Assembly (NCBI GenBank): GCA_019096195.1
Contig: JAGTXK010000189.1
Span: 62,001 to 126,000, forward strand
DNA length: 64,000 bases
Direction of reading: 5' to 3'
From: Boletus sp. NGJ
Taxonomy: Eukaryota; Basidiomycota; Agaricomycetes; Boletales; Boletaceae
Positions 22,298-33,950 of this stretch are shown one piece after another. The notes under the pieces were generated by a model. The model ran no database searches, had not been told where the DNA came from, and worked only from the letters and a program-made list of their open reading frames with translations. Numbering within the stretch: the stretch's first letter is position 1; each line of letters begins with the position of its first letter. A program made the position numbers and the translations under genes.

Positions 22298-24371
22298 GGC
22301 AGTAGAGGGGATGAGGGACGAGGGAAGAATGTTGAGGTTCTACCGAACCCTTTAAAGTCTCTAACCCAGCAGAGTATGTCATCGAACATGACATAAAATT
22401 TATCCTGCTTGCATATACCGAAACGCGGTGCGAATCGCAACGCTCGTGACGTGGCAAATCCAAGGCCTGTTCCTGTTCTCAGCACTGGAATCACGAACCG
22501 CCGTTTTGATAACAGGGGACCCTATCAAGATCTGCCCGATCGACGAAATCCGGGGGCAAGTGTGCCTTTTTGTGTAGCTCCTTTAACGTGATTCGGATCC
22601 CAAAAGGCAGATTTGTTAATTATTGACTGCAGTGGCACGCGTGTGCATTAAGGGGTTAAGATGATTGACGTTGGATCTTGTGCTCCGCAGCATCGATAAC
22701 ATTTGGTGTAACGGGTCGGATATACGCAACGGAATCCGCTAATACCCTGTGGACGAAGGTCCCGCAGCTCGCCACAAACCGGTCCTGGCCGGAGCCGTCA
22801 GCTGCGAGGAAGCTCCTTGGATAGGCCACACACCGGTCTGGTGCTCTCCAGAGCACGCGGAACAAGTTGCTGCCAAACAGCCTAGGCGCTTGTTCAGTTG
22901 GAGGGTATTTGATTACTCCAACTTGAACCGATGGGACCTGACACGCGTTGAAACAAATGATTCGGGCGCGCGGCTTCCAACGCGGTGACCGTGCGTAGTT
23001 TATGCCACCCTAAATCCAATACAACGATCAATACCGGTTTCAGACTGTTATCCGGGTGTGTTCGAGGGAAGAGCTGGGATGCGGGGATAGCGCGTTGGCC
23101 GTACCTTCGTCAATTACCTTGTTAAATGTTTCCAGCCAGACATTACTTTGGGCGATACCGCTCTTTCTCGCGCTTGCATCAAACTCCGAAAGGCTCTTCA
23201 TGCCTATGCTAAACTCATACTGGGTGCGTGGGCATGATGAGCAGAGATACTGATGACACTAGAATAGCAACTCGCTGCGGATTCACGGGCCTAGTCGACA
23301 TTTCATATGAGGGGTTCTTGGACGAGACAGTTGCCACTGTTAATACAAGGCCCGCCAGGTTAACGAGTGTGGTCACGAGTGATGTTAAGTTCGTCGTGAA
23401 AACGTCGCAAGCAGCGTATTGTTAGTTATTTACAATATGAGTGGCTACCGGAGTCTGAACGGAACAGGTTCGTTATGTTCTTTCGTTCTTTCCACGGGGT
23501 GCACCCCTCATACACGCCTAGGAGAACGAGCAGTTTTGCTCGCTGAAAGTAACACCCGGCTGGAAACAAGGCAATTGACAAAGGCACGGCCGACACGCTG
23601 TCCTCGCGTTACAGTTCTGCCCAAACACCAATATAGGTTTGTCTATAGCCAGTAACCGTAGTCAAACACGCGGGACTCAGCGGCAGCACAAATAGCACAC
23701 AGTCACCCCGCAAGTCGCGGGTTCATCATTTGTTCAATGCAATCAGATTCCGATGAATCGGGGTATTCCAAGTACCCTCGACAGGCACCTACGCTGCTCA
23801 GTGACATATTCCAGTGAAATCGTGTGCTGGAGTGTATCAAACTGGTGTGTGGTCTATATGGAAGCTTCCTCGCAGGTAATGGTTTCCGCCAGAACGATGA
23901 CCGGGTTTGTGGCGAGCTGCGAGACCTTTGTCCAAGATATCACCAAATTCCGTTGCATATATCCAACTTGTTGTATTCTTCCAAAGTTTATCATTGGGGT
24001 ACTACACACCACGGGTGGCCTGGTGACCAGTTGGTCTGGTCACCAGGCCAGACCACGGGGTCCGTGCTTCCATGCATAATCTCAGGCCATTCTACCCCGA
24101 TTCTTAAAGGAGTGACGCCGAACCACGCTTTGCCCCTCGGAGTTCCTCAACTAGGTAAATGTGCATCGGGTGACTCTATTGACGGAGTGGCGTAGCCATA
24201 ATCCGGCAGTGAATAGAACAGGAATAGGAAGAGGCTTTTGATTCGCCACATTGCAAGCATTATGATTCGATGTTTACGACCGGGATCAAGTCCATGTCAC
24301 GTACGATGACATATTTTTAAAGGCTTGGTTTGGTGGAACCTCGACGTTCTTCCCTCATCCTCTTCGTTGCC
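22298..24371. other. Divergent intergenic region between the aquaporin copies
   Basis: Holds both promoters and the centre of the inverted duplication. Proximal parts of the two promoters match each other in inverted orientation (22300-22400 with 24370-24290, 22741-22860 with 23940-23821). The central 23000-23690 stretch is not shared. No other gene is supported. A 15-bp perfect hairpin lies at 24016-24050. Confidence 0.6.
24016..24050. repeat. Perfect 15-bp inverted repeat with 5-base loop
   Basis: The left half is tggcctggtgaccag (24016-24030), the loop is ttggt, and the right half ctggtcaccaggcca (24036-24050) is its exact reverse complement. It sits about 320 bp upstream of the right aquaporin start, in a part of that promoter with no clear equivalent in the left copy. 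Confidence 0.85.
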
Positions 24372-25934
24372 ATGTCCTACCCAACAGTTCGCCTCCGCGA
24401 TGTTGTCCCCCGACCACGATACATGACATCCTGGGAGAGGGTCAAGCACACAAAAATATATTTGTCTGCCGAAATGGTTGCCGAGACGGTATTGTATTTC
24501 TATGATGATATGCCCACTCAGGCGCAACTGACGACCTCACTGCGTACAGCTTGGTGTGTTTTTTTACGTTTACGCTGGTTGGCCGAGCTTCTTCACCCAA
24601 ACGAGTGTGTCATCCCTAAAAGTTCGTTATGCCACAGGTGTCGGATCCACAGCTGCTTTCGTTGTCGGAAATCTTACGTCTCAACCACTGGGCTGTCAGT
24701 CTACGTCTCGATAGTGTATGATGTTGGTCCTGACCTTGATATCTAGCTCTATTCACCGTGGGCACTGCTTATTCCATCGGAGTCATGCTTGCAATCGCGG
24801 TCTGTGCGACGACCTCTGGTGGTCACTTCAATCCTGGTGTCACTATATCATTTGTAACATTCAGAGGGTTTCCTATGCGAAAAGCCGCCGCGTACGTTCT
24901 TCTCGTATGGTCTCATGCGCTTGACGCAGCGCCTCAGGTAATTCTAAATTGAATGTAGGTACATATTAGCACAGATACTTGGTGCCTATTTGGCGTGCCT
25001 TTTCGTATATGTGCAGTGGAGAGACCAGATTGTGGTATGTTTTTTTCTGGATCGACTTCAGAGAGAAGAAGACTCAGCGTGCTTAAGGTCGCGGAAGGTC
25101 TGCTCGTTGAGAAAGGCCTCTATGACACATTGATGTTCACTCCTGATGGTCCGGGAGGCATATTTGCGCTCTATGTATTGCCCGGGACAAACTTACACCG
25201 AGTCCTCCTTAATGAGTTTATGGTTGTGAGCATTTTATATTCTTTCCCCAGCAGTCACTCTGACATCGTACGTAAAGGACTTTGTTATTGGCCTTTCCAT
25301 AAGCGCATCCATTGATCCAACCAACCACATGGTACCACCAGCAGCGGCACCATGGGTCATTGGATTCACATAGTACGAACATTTTGTAATCTGTCTATCA
25401 TCTGTTTGTCTGACCCATACCCCAAGTGGTATGGCCATTTGGGGATTTTCTACAACTTCACGTACGCGTCTTCTCCACGATTGAACCTCACTTGTTGATC
25501 ATCCATTGCTTCTAGTCGCTGCAAACGCGGCTCGTGACGTCGGCGCGCGTATGATGACAATGACAATCTGGGGTCGTCAAGCTGCAGGTGGCCCATACGC
25601 TGCGATAGCCGCACTCACGAGCATCCCGGCCACAGTCTTTGCATTCTTCTTTTATGATACTTTCCTCAGCTCTAGCTCTCGAAGTATGTACATTGAGTTC
25701 TCACCTGGTGGTGCGAGCAAGAAGCTGATGTGGGTCTGCGTCGGTCCAACAGTCCTAACCCCATCGCACATTGCGTCCCTCAGTGCTCATAGGATATACT
25801 ACGAGGACAGCGGTCTTGTCCCGTCAGGCTATCTCTCTGCGCTTCAGTCATACCAGAATACGACCCCTTCGAGATCATTCGACGGAAAGGCTGTTGACAA
25901 TACTTTGATGGAGGTCGTTGCCAAAAACGTCTAG
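24372..25934 (+). CDS. Aquaporin / aquaglyceroporin (MIP family), right copy
   Basis: Inverted paralogue of the gene at 20743-22297. It begins MSYPTVRLRDVVPRPRYMTSWERVKHT at 24372 and keeps the same intron positions. Spliced segments are LGVFFYVYAGVGSTAAFVVGNLTSQ, LFTVGTAYSIGVMLAIAVCATTSGGHF, AQILGAYLACLFVYVQW, MFTPDGPGGIFALYV, SASIDPTNHMVPPAAAPWVIG and ARDVGARMMTMTIWGRQ. A longer tail ends DNTLMEVVAKNV at 25934. The first pore box is NPG (24830-24838) and the second is NAAR (25524-25535), different from the left copy. All blocks are present, so it is probably functional, although some exon borders (25200-25500) are uncertain. Confidence 0.83.
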
Positions 25935-26839
25935 TGGTCAATCTCAAAGATGGTAGTAGATGGAAAGCTGATAACTCGCGATACGAAAGTGTCACTTCCA
26001 TCGGAAAGGGTAGCTGGTGTAACATACGAACCACCTTAGTCTGAACCACATGGATGTCGTGGTCGACTATGTACAGTACATTTCTTTCTCGTTCCAGGGC
26101 GTGTAACAAAAACCCAGTTGTCAGAATTCTGTTGTATAGTATACTTGCCCTGCTAGCGGACTCAGAAGATCAAGTTGAATGTGAGGCTCAAAGTGTTTTG
26201 TGGTGCATCAACAGTGGCTAGAGCCTAGAATCCTATAAGGATCTAAAGATGATAAGAGAATGCAGTCAAACTTAAACTCCCAACCAATTGTCAACATCTC
26301 AAGGGTTAAGTCATACAAGGAATGGTTACCAGGACAACCAGTTATTAAACCACTGTAGTAGATGTCACTGATCATGGTTTTAAAGGACAAATAGTCAATT
26401 TTATTACAGATTCCTAGCTGAAGGGATAACAATCAGAATTCCTTGTCCATTGGAGATGAACACCGGGCATGGGAACCTGAGAGCAACTTATCTCATGCAA
26501 AGGATGATACTCATGACTTCTATTAATTTTTTGTCGCAGCCCACCGTTGTCTGTGACTTGGTAGAAACATCTCATTGTACATGATATGGCCTTGGTCCTG
26601 GACACATTTACCAACTTATGTGAATCACATTGACACTGCTTATAACACGGCAAATTTGAAGCCTGTTCAATGATGTTCTCTTCACTCCGAGATGACATTA
26701 GTCTTTTAACAAAGAAAGTCAACGATTGAAGAATTCCAGGGATACCAAGATGAGGTGAAAATTGTGGTCCTGTGCGAGTGTGTGCATGAAGGGGTCCAGT
26801 TCATTGACATGCTATGATCCATGGAAGCACTGAGTCCTG

Positions 26840-26905
26840 TGGTCCGCGCTATCTGTGGACAAAGGTCTCGCAGCTCACCACATATCCAGTGTGGTGTTTG
26901 AGGGG
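26840..26905 (-). repeat. Third copy of the aquaporin-upstream segment
   Basis: The stretch tgtggacaaaggtctcgcag followed by ctcaccaca matches the left arm around 22748-22778 in the same orientation, and the right arm around 23910-23940 in inverted orientation. It lies outside the two arms and suggests a small dispersed repeat or an older duplication step. Confidence 0.6.
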
Positions 26906-27439
26906 ATGCGAAGTCAGCCATGCCTTCGATGCCTCGTCAAAGCTTTCTAGCCGGGCGGTACTTTTACAACTGGCAGTTAAAGGGAGGAATACGAGGTGTT
27001 TCGTCGTGAAGGCGTGCCACTGCCAATGAATGTAGAGGCAATGGAAGCCACGACACGCGCTGGGACCCCTGTGACCACATTCAAACTCCGGGGTGGTACG
27101 GTGTCGTCCTGGACAAGGACGAGGACGAGCGGCGGGGGGGATGGACTGGAATGGGGGACGTACTTACTGGTCACGGATCTGCGGAGATGTTGCTCGGGAT
27201 CGTCGTGGACGTTTGGGCCGCACTGAGGGCGAGGGGAGTGGTCTTTGGGGTCCTTGGATGAAAGCAGTGTCAAGTTCCCGCGGGTTGGCTTGGAGTTGTA
27301 TTGGGCTTCGAGGCCTTCGTAGTGAGCGACTCTTCGACTTGACTCTCCAGTCAACCGCCCGCACGAAACATAAAATTGTTTCCCTTCATCTTCTCCTCGC
27401 CAGCTTGCAAGGGCTTGTTTTTTTTTTCTTTCCCTTACA

Positions 27440-27585
27440 GGCAAAATCCGCGAGTCTACCTTGATTCTTCTCCAAGCGGTCTTTAGTCGCGTCGTACTTA
27501 CTATCTCTCGTCATTTCTGCTGTCTTTTGCTCTTTTCCCTCCTATCTTCTCTCCTTGATTTTTCTTTACTTCCTATTTCTTCACA
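27440..27585 (+). promoter_or_regulatory. Pyrimidine-rich leader of the Pbp1/ataxin-2 gene
   Basis: Long runs of T and C (such as ctgtcttttgctcttttccc and ctttacttcctatttcttc) directly precede the ATG at 27586. Such CT-rich leaders often mark transcription start regions of well expressed fungal genes. Composition is the only evidence. Confidence 0.4.
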
Positions 27586-30500
27586 ATGGCAACCACTTCC
27601 CGTTCAAAGCAACCCAGGAAGGGTATGGCAGACCCCACTACCCGGTATGTCTACACCACATCGTTGCCACATATGTCCTGGTTCATCATCCTTACTCCTT
27701 CCCTTTCCCCCGATGTAGTCGTCCAGCATGGTCAGCCGCAAGAGCTTCCCCCACGTTTTCTCCAGCGAACACCCCATCTCGTCTTCCCAATGGTCCTTCC
27801 GCTCCTCCTCAGGGGAGTTTCCCCCCACTACCCGCTCACGCCAATGGCACTCGTTCTCAGGATGCGCCTCAAGATCGCTTCCTCCAGTCTCTAGCTGGTC
27901 TGACTGTGCGTCTTACATATCCGATTACCTCCCGTGTCTACATCTTCCGTCCCATACTAGGGTACAACTGTCACCTTGTCGACAAAAACTGGTCAGCGTT
28001 ACGAGGGCGTCATTTCGTCCACTACTCCTGACGGCGACATGGCTGGTGTGACTCTGAAGGACGTCAAGGAGATCTCGAAACCGGGCACTCCTCTTAAAGA
28101 TACTCTCTTCATCCCCTCCACCAACATCGAGGGTTGGTCGTCCGGGCCAGCTGATGCTAAAGTGTCCAATGGTGACAGTAAGTCCTCAAACGCAAATCCA
28201 CCCGACGCTATTGCGTCGACATTGAATCGCTTTGCGTCTTTCCTCTACTCCTTGTTCTAACTTGATTTCGGTACTGATGTGGCAATTTTCCGTGATAGCA
28301 TTTCGGACGGATACTGATATCAGCAAGGGAAAGATTTCACGAGAGCGCGAGTTGCAGGCGTGGCAATCCTCAGATTCACCGGCGTCATCTGGTGCACCTG
28401 CTCCCCACCACGACGGGGCCGGAGATGAAATTACATTCGGGCCTGGGGCAGTCAATAACACCTTGTGGGACCAATTTGCCGCCAACGAACAGATGTTTGG
28501 TGTCACGACATCGTTCGATGAGGAGGTTTACACGACCAAACTTGATAGGTCTGCGATAGACTTCAAAGAGAGGGAACGAAAGGCAGTGCGCATTGCTAGT
28601 GAGATCTTGGGGGTATGTCCTCTAGCACGACGGTGCTCTGCTGAATATTAAAGGACATGCTCATAAATTCGACAGAGTACCACCAACAATCCACATACAG
28701 CAGAGGAGAGAAATCTGAACCTCGATGACAGTGGCGTAAACGAAGAAGACAAGTGAACCTTTCTATTTTCGCCTTACTTGCACGTCCTTACGGCGCAGCA
28801 TAGATATGGCGCGGTGGTTCGTGGTTCAAATGCATATATTCCCCCCGGTGCACGCAAACATCAACTGCAGCAGCAGCAACAGCCTGGTTCTGCTGGAGCT
28901 TCAGCCATCAACAGTCCACCGTCGAAAACCGACATTCAAGTTTCTGTCAATGGCCCTAACGGAACAGCGGGTCCTCCAAAAGAGGTGCCTCCAACTGCCA
29001 AATCGACCTCTCCAGCACCGTCGACGTCGTCAGTGAACAAGGTATGTAGTTATATGTACTCCTAGAGGATCGAGCATCGGATCAGCTTCTTATTGATCAT
29101 CATGGTTTTCATCGGTGTCTTTATAGCCGCCAGCGGATCCTCTCCCAGCGTTCCGTGACTTTGTGACCAACGAGAGGCAACGCTTGACCCAGAAGAAGCA
29201 GGCACTAGTCAAAAGTGAGATGGACAAGCGCAAGGCTGAGCTACTCAAGTTCTCCCAGACATTCAAGGTCAGTGACCCATCCACATATTCTCTAATACCT
29301 ATAATTCACACGACATGCGCAGCTTAACAAACCCATTCCTGACGATTTGGTACCAATCCTGGCGAAGGACGAAGAAAAGCAGCGGCTGATTCGTGAAAAA
29401 GCCACTCAGGATGCAACCTCGGCTTCAGCTCGTACGATTGGTGCCGTAGGAACACTCAACCCATCTCCAAGTGCTTCGCGTGTACCACAAATACCTGCCT
29501 CTACCAAGGTTGCACCTGATGCGGCGCGGAAACCTATTTCGGTTGCTACTGCCTCAGCAAAGCTACCTGCCCCGACTTCATCAGCGTCCACATCCAAAGT
29601 AGCTGCCAAAGCATCGGAGCCTGGCAAGACAAACGGCAAACCAACGATCAACATGTACATTCAACCCATACCCCCTTACAAAGGGAGTAAGACGAAGTCA
29701 CCTAGCCCACAAACAAACGGAAGCTCCTCAACTACTACAGTGCCGACCTCGCCGACCTCGACAAACCGGCTAAATGCAAACGCGTCATCCTTCCGGCCAA
29801 ATCCAAAAGCAAGTGCCTTTACTCCTGTAATATCGAACGCACTGTTTATCCCTCACATCGTAATACTGACGTTGAGGTGTCTTGTTTGCTCTATGTAGGG
29901 TCCTACTTCACCTATTCCCAGCACTGCCTCTGCCTCTGCCTCGGCATCACCACATGTCAAGCCAGCTGAAACGGTGAGGTTGATAACCCGATGATAGCGT
30001 ATCGCTCAATGTGGCTGTAGACCCCTCCTACCCCCAATCCCTTTTTTGGTACAAAGGTCGTCAAGAAGGCTATGGTCCATGTCAAGGATGATTTCAATCC
30101 TTTCAAACACAACAAGGTTGCTGAAGCTAGCAATATCAGTATGAGATATTTCATACCTCTCTCTACACTATGGCTTACTTGTTTCAGCTGCGATGTGGCC
30201 GTATAATGGCAAAAGATATACAAACATGTTCCCTCCCCTGCCTCAGCAACCACAGCAACCTACTCACATGGCGCCACCCGGTCCGCCACCCGTCACCCAT
30301 CACCCATATGAAGAGGGCGAACAACGTTTTATTTACGTTCCTTACTACCACGGACAGGTAAGAGATTGTGATCTTTGACCCATTACGGAAACCGACCTCT
30401 GGTCACAGCCTATCATGCCAGGCATGGCCCCTCCGCCACCCGGTGCCTTCGTGTCGGCGCCTTTCATGCAGCCAATGCCTTATCCCCCTGCCATACCACC

Positions 30501-30952
30501 AAACGCACAGCGTGAGTTGTTGTCGATCTACTGTTGAGCGATAACCAACCTATCGGCCAGCTATGTACGCCGCGTCGCCAATGCCACAAATGCCACGTGC
30601 GTCTTGCGTTATGTCGAACGTTACGAACTTATCGTTGACTGTTTTCTTACTCTAGCACCACAATACATGCCACCACCCCCTGGCACGTACCCACCTCCGC
30701 CAAATGGCGCAGGTCCCCGTCCTTCCATGCCGCCGACCCCTACCCCCATGCACGCACACCCATACTACCACCAGAGCCCACAATGTTTGTCTTGATTTCA
30801 ACTCAATTAGCTCTGGTGACTGAAGCCGCTTTGTAGTACAACACGCCGTTCCGTACCCGATGATGATGCCACCGGGAGGCCTCAACGGGCCTCCCCACGC
30901 GTACGAGACAGGTCCAGCCCCGCCACCGATGGGCGGTGTGGGTCACACATAA
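27586..30952 (+). CDS. PBP1: Ataxin-2 / Pbp1 homologue (Lsm-like + LsmAD domains, PAM2 motif)
   Basis: A cytoplasmic RNA-binding protein that joins poly(A)-binding protein and stress granules. After MATTSRSKQPRKG and a Pro/Ser-rich exon comes the Lsm-like part (GTTVTLSTKTGQRYEGVISS, about 27962-28025, and GVTLKDVKEI). The LsmAD domain follows (MFGVTTSFDEEVYTTKLDRS, about 28494-28552, then FKERERKAVRIASEILG). A coiled segment (KKQALVKSEMDKRKAELLKF, about 29190-29250) precedes a Ser/Thr/Pro-rich stretch. LNANASSFRP (about 29770-29799) fits the PAM2 consensus for binding the poly(A)-binding protein MLLE domain, and NPKASAFTP follows at once as a second, partial match. The tail is Pro/Met-rich. 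The stop is at 30950-30952. About ten introns are present and the call is strong. Confidence 0.9.
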
Positions 30953-32001
30953 CATGGCCCTGCTGCATCATTCTTTCACTTTTTTCCCCCTCATCGTGCT
31001 ATTTGTTGTTGTGAGGTCAAGAGCGATCGAGCCAGTCTTTGTTGTACGTGACATGTCCAAGGTCGAGGAAGGCACATCCAGGGCCTTTTAGTACTGTAAC
31101 TACGATACTCTGCTGGCATAAACTGCTTTGGATACAGGATTGTGAGCTCGTGAATTCACAGAACAAGTTGAGTGTGCAGATCATCAGTCATTCAATCACA
31201 ACGATCACGAAAACGTCGGCCAGCCTGTCATGGTCTGTGCGCATATCGCGAAACGTATATATACCCTCGCTGGACAAGGAGAATGCTTACCACTCTGGCC
31301 TTTTGGCTTAGATCAAGTGTAGTATCTGTTCTTAATAGTTTAACCACTATTATGGGGGCACCGCCCTCATTCTTTGATTATCAAAATTTTGCCGCCCTTG
31401 TTCTCCGTGAGCTCGGCTTGCACCTCTGGGGACGTGATGACCCTGCCACTGCACTGCCGGCTCGTGTCGTCGGGGGGTCTCCCTCGCTTTTGTTTTTTCT
31501 TTGCTGTCTCCCTCCCAAGTGTCAATCGGCACTTTGCTCGGGATCAACAAACAGAACTCAATGTGTATACAAACTTGTGATGTGGCTGTCTACACACTTC
31601 CATTGCTATGTACTTACAGTAAGCTTCTGTCAGTTTGGAAGAGCATTTCATTTCGATCGATAGCCTACAGTACTGTAGTACGTATGAATAGTGTTGTTTG
31701 GTTTCACAGCTTGAAGGAGCTGGTGTACGCCTAGCATCTGCTGTAAAGCAGTGTAATACATGAAACCCACCATGAAACCACCGATAACGTTGGTATCAAT
31801 TACAGGTATCTCCGACGCCACAGTTCGGGGAAATTTTTCTTACAGGCGTTGCACTGGTTTCAACTTTCGTTATCGTTTGCCGACCCATACAACCGCTCAA
31901 ATTTGCAAAGAAAGGAAAATGAGTCCGAAAAGTAGCTCCTTCAAGTTCCATCATATAAAGTTCAGCCCCTTGTTCGTTTCTTGATCTTCACCTTCCCATC
32001 T
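30953..32001. other. Intergenic, no gene recognised
   Basis: About 1 kb without motif-bearing frames. It includes the Pbp1 3' flank and the promoter of the dehydrogenase gene starting at 32002. Confidence 0.45.
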
Positions 32002-33320
32002 ATGGCGGTATTTACACTGCGTCAGTATTTTCGCGAGCAACGGCGTACCCTCCCTCAACCGAGAGTGGTCGATGGCGTCAGCTCAAAGACATTCATGGTG
32101 ACTGGGTCAAACGTTGGGCTGGGTTTTGAAGCTTCGGTACATCTCGCAAAGATGAGACCCAAGTTACTCCTTGCCACAAGTAGGAACTTGGCCAAGTGCG
32201 AACAGACACGACAATGTAAGTATTTGCAACCATGCCGAGCTCCGCCAGACTGACGTGGTGAAAATGACACGTTAAGCCATCCTTGGGCGAGCAGCTGCAA
32301 GCGGCGTACCGAGTACAGAAGTGTATGCTTGGCCACTCGAGTTGGGGAGCTTCCAGAACGTGCGCTCCTTTGTTGACAAGTTCGCAACGGATGGAAATGG
32401 AACGCTGAATGGACTCGTCGCAAACGCTGGTGTGCTTCCCGGCGATTACGCTCAGACGCAAGACGGCTGGGAAGTAGCGTACTTACAATTCCTTCCTACT
32501 CCCATTCAGATGATCTTACTGATTTCATCACACCAGGCTACAAGTGAATTATCTTTCCACTGCACTGCTGAGCATCCTGCTCTTGCCATACTTGATAAAT
32601 TCTTCCTCTCCAGATTCGCCATCACGTTTGGTTATCGTATCGAGTTTTGCACATTATCACACTCCCAAGTTAAAGGCAACAGAGTCGTGGAGCAATATCC
32701 TTGAAACCATCAACCACCAGAATTTTGGCAATGGGTCTGTGATTCTTCCGCTATATGTGAAATTATGCTCAAGATTAGTCATCACTTTAGTGTGGTTCGT
32801 TATGAAGTTTCGAAGTGTGAGTACTGCACTACGTATGCACTTGTTTAAGTTGACTGTCAGAGCTTCTCAGTACTGGAGATCATATTCATTCGGGAACTCG
32901 CGTCGCGTCTTCCTGATACCACACCTGTCGTTGCCTGTACGGTCAACCCAGGTTATTGCGTGTCAAAGATTACTCGGAACGTTGCGGAAAAATGGATTAT
33001 GGCAATGTTTAGAACGTTGTTCTTTGTGCGATCGGCAGAGGAGGGTAGCAGAACACTTGTTCATGCCGCCGTTTCCAGTGATCGTTCAATGCATGGTCGG
33101 TACCTGTCCAGTTGTCAGGTTACTGAAGAAAGCGACTTTCTATTCACTCCTGAAGGGAAGGCTTTTTCCGCCAGGCTCTGGGTATGAACTGTTATCCTTG
33201 GTGTGCTGTTGGATTCTTATCTCACTGAACCGGCAGGATGAAACTATCACACTTTTGTCTGGTATTGACAGCCGAGTCTCCGAAATCGTTGAAAATTTTT
33301 TGCGTGTTGACTCCTTGTGA
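32002..33320 (+). CDS. Short-chain dehydrogenase/reductase (retinol-dehydrogenase / WWOX-like)
   Basis: An NAD(P)H-dependent oxidoreductase. The ATG at 32002 opens MAVFTLRQYFREQRRTLPQP. The cofactor motif TGSNVGLGFEA lies at about 32100-32132, followed by LNGLVANAGVLPG (NAG motif, about 32406), VNYLSTALLSILLLPYL and RLVIVSSFAHYH (catalytic Ser region). RYEVSK supplies the Tyr-x3-Lys pair (about 32799-32816) and VNPGYC follows. Splicing four or five introns of 50-60 nt keeps one frame to the stop at 33318-33320. The large-family substrate cannot be told. It looks complete. Confidence 0.85.
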
Positions 33321-33950
33321 AAGCTGGGTAGGACCCTACCGGGTCACTATGATCGAACAGAAATATTGTGGTGCACACATTCGGATCGCCTCATATGAAT
33401 TTACCTACTCTAGAGTGAGAGGGACATTAGAAAGTGATCTCGTACAATGGGAGAGGAGAGACCTTCCTCGGTTATGATATTAGATTTTGGGAGTATGTAG
33501 TATGTGTACCCATTACTTTTATTTGAGATTCACTTGATTGAGTCATCACGTATCGCAACTGTTAGCCTATTAACAGGGTAATCAATTGATATATAGCACG
33601 AACGTAGCATTTAAAATCCACTGGAAAACACAAAAGAGTTGAAAATAAGTGTGGGATATGCAGTGGAAATGATACAATGCGAGCAATGCAACGTTCAAAC
33701 GACTCTGCATCAAGCAGTCACATTAACCCCTGGCTTTGTTTCTCATTTCTCGTCATAATGTTTCAGTCCTCTCCGGTCATATGTGACCCTACTGGGCCAC
33801 AGTTTTCACTGGGAGTACCCCTCGTAAGTCTGAAGATCTGCCCAGATGCCAGCATAGAACAGTTCCTGCACGTGACCGAACGCGTCGCGTGGGTTGTAAA
33901 GAAAACGCCAACTTGCCAGAAACGCCAACCGTGACTAACAACATTTGGCA
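33321..33950. other. Intergenic upstream of MadBub gene
   Basis: AT-richer at its left end. A possible extra 5' exon of the MadBub gene may lie at about 33750-33940: a KEN tripeptide is readable at 33900 but in a frame that does not join the next exon without a break. No other gene is supported. Confidence 0.4.

Larger units (their letters stand above)
20560..26105. repeat. Large imperfect inverted duplication (aquaporin palindrome)
   Basis: The left arm (about 20560-22990) and the right arm (about 23700-26105) are inverted copies of each other. Similarity covers the whole aquaporin gene, its upstream region and some 150-200 bp past both stop codons. Upstream examples are left 22741-22860 against right 23821-23940 (minus against plus). 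Past the stops, both copies keep a MDxVV-YxQYxS-like stretch. The arms are clearly diverged by substitutions and small indels, so the event is not recent. The spacer is about 700 bp. Confidence 0.85.
25935..27585. other. Intergenic: palindrome flank, AT-rich island, and promoter of Pbp1 gene
   Basis: To about 26105 the sequence is the outer end of the right palindrome arm. About 26110-26720 is noticeably AT-richer and carries no recognised domain; it could be an old inserted element but I cannot name one. About 26840-26905 is a further diverged copy of the aquaporin upstream segment. From about 27420 a strongly pyrimidine-rich tract with a possible leader-intron acceptor (ttacag near 27440) runs to the ATG at 27586. 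Confidence 0.5.

Noticed and set aside
22749-22988. Possible separate small gene inside the aquaporin spacer
   Set aside because: The sequence is shared with the opposite promoter as non-coding similarity; the frames are not conserved between copies.
26414-26722. Minus-strand frame of 102 codons in the AT-rich island as a transposon protein
   Set aside because: I could not recognise any transposase, polymerase or integrase motif in it, so no element is named.
26977-27444. Minus-strand frame of 155 codons upstream of Pbp1
   Set aside because: Non-ATG start and low-complexity composition in the promoter of a well-supported gene on the other strand.
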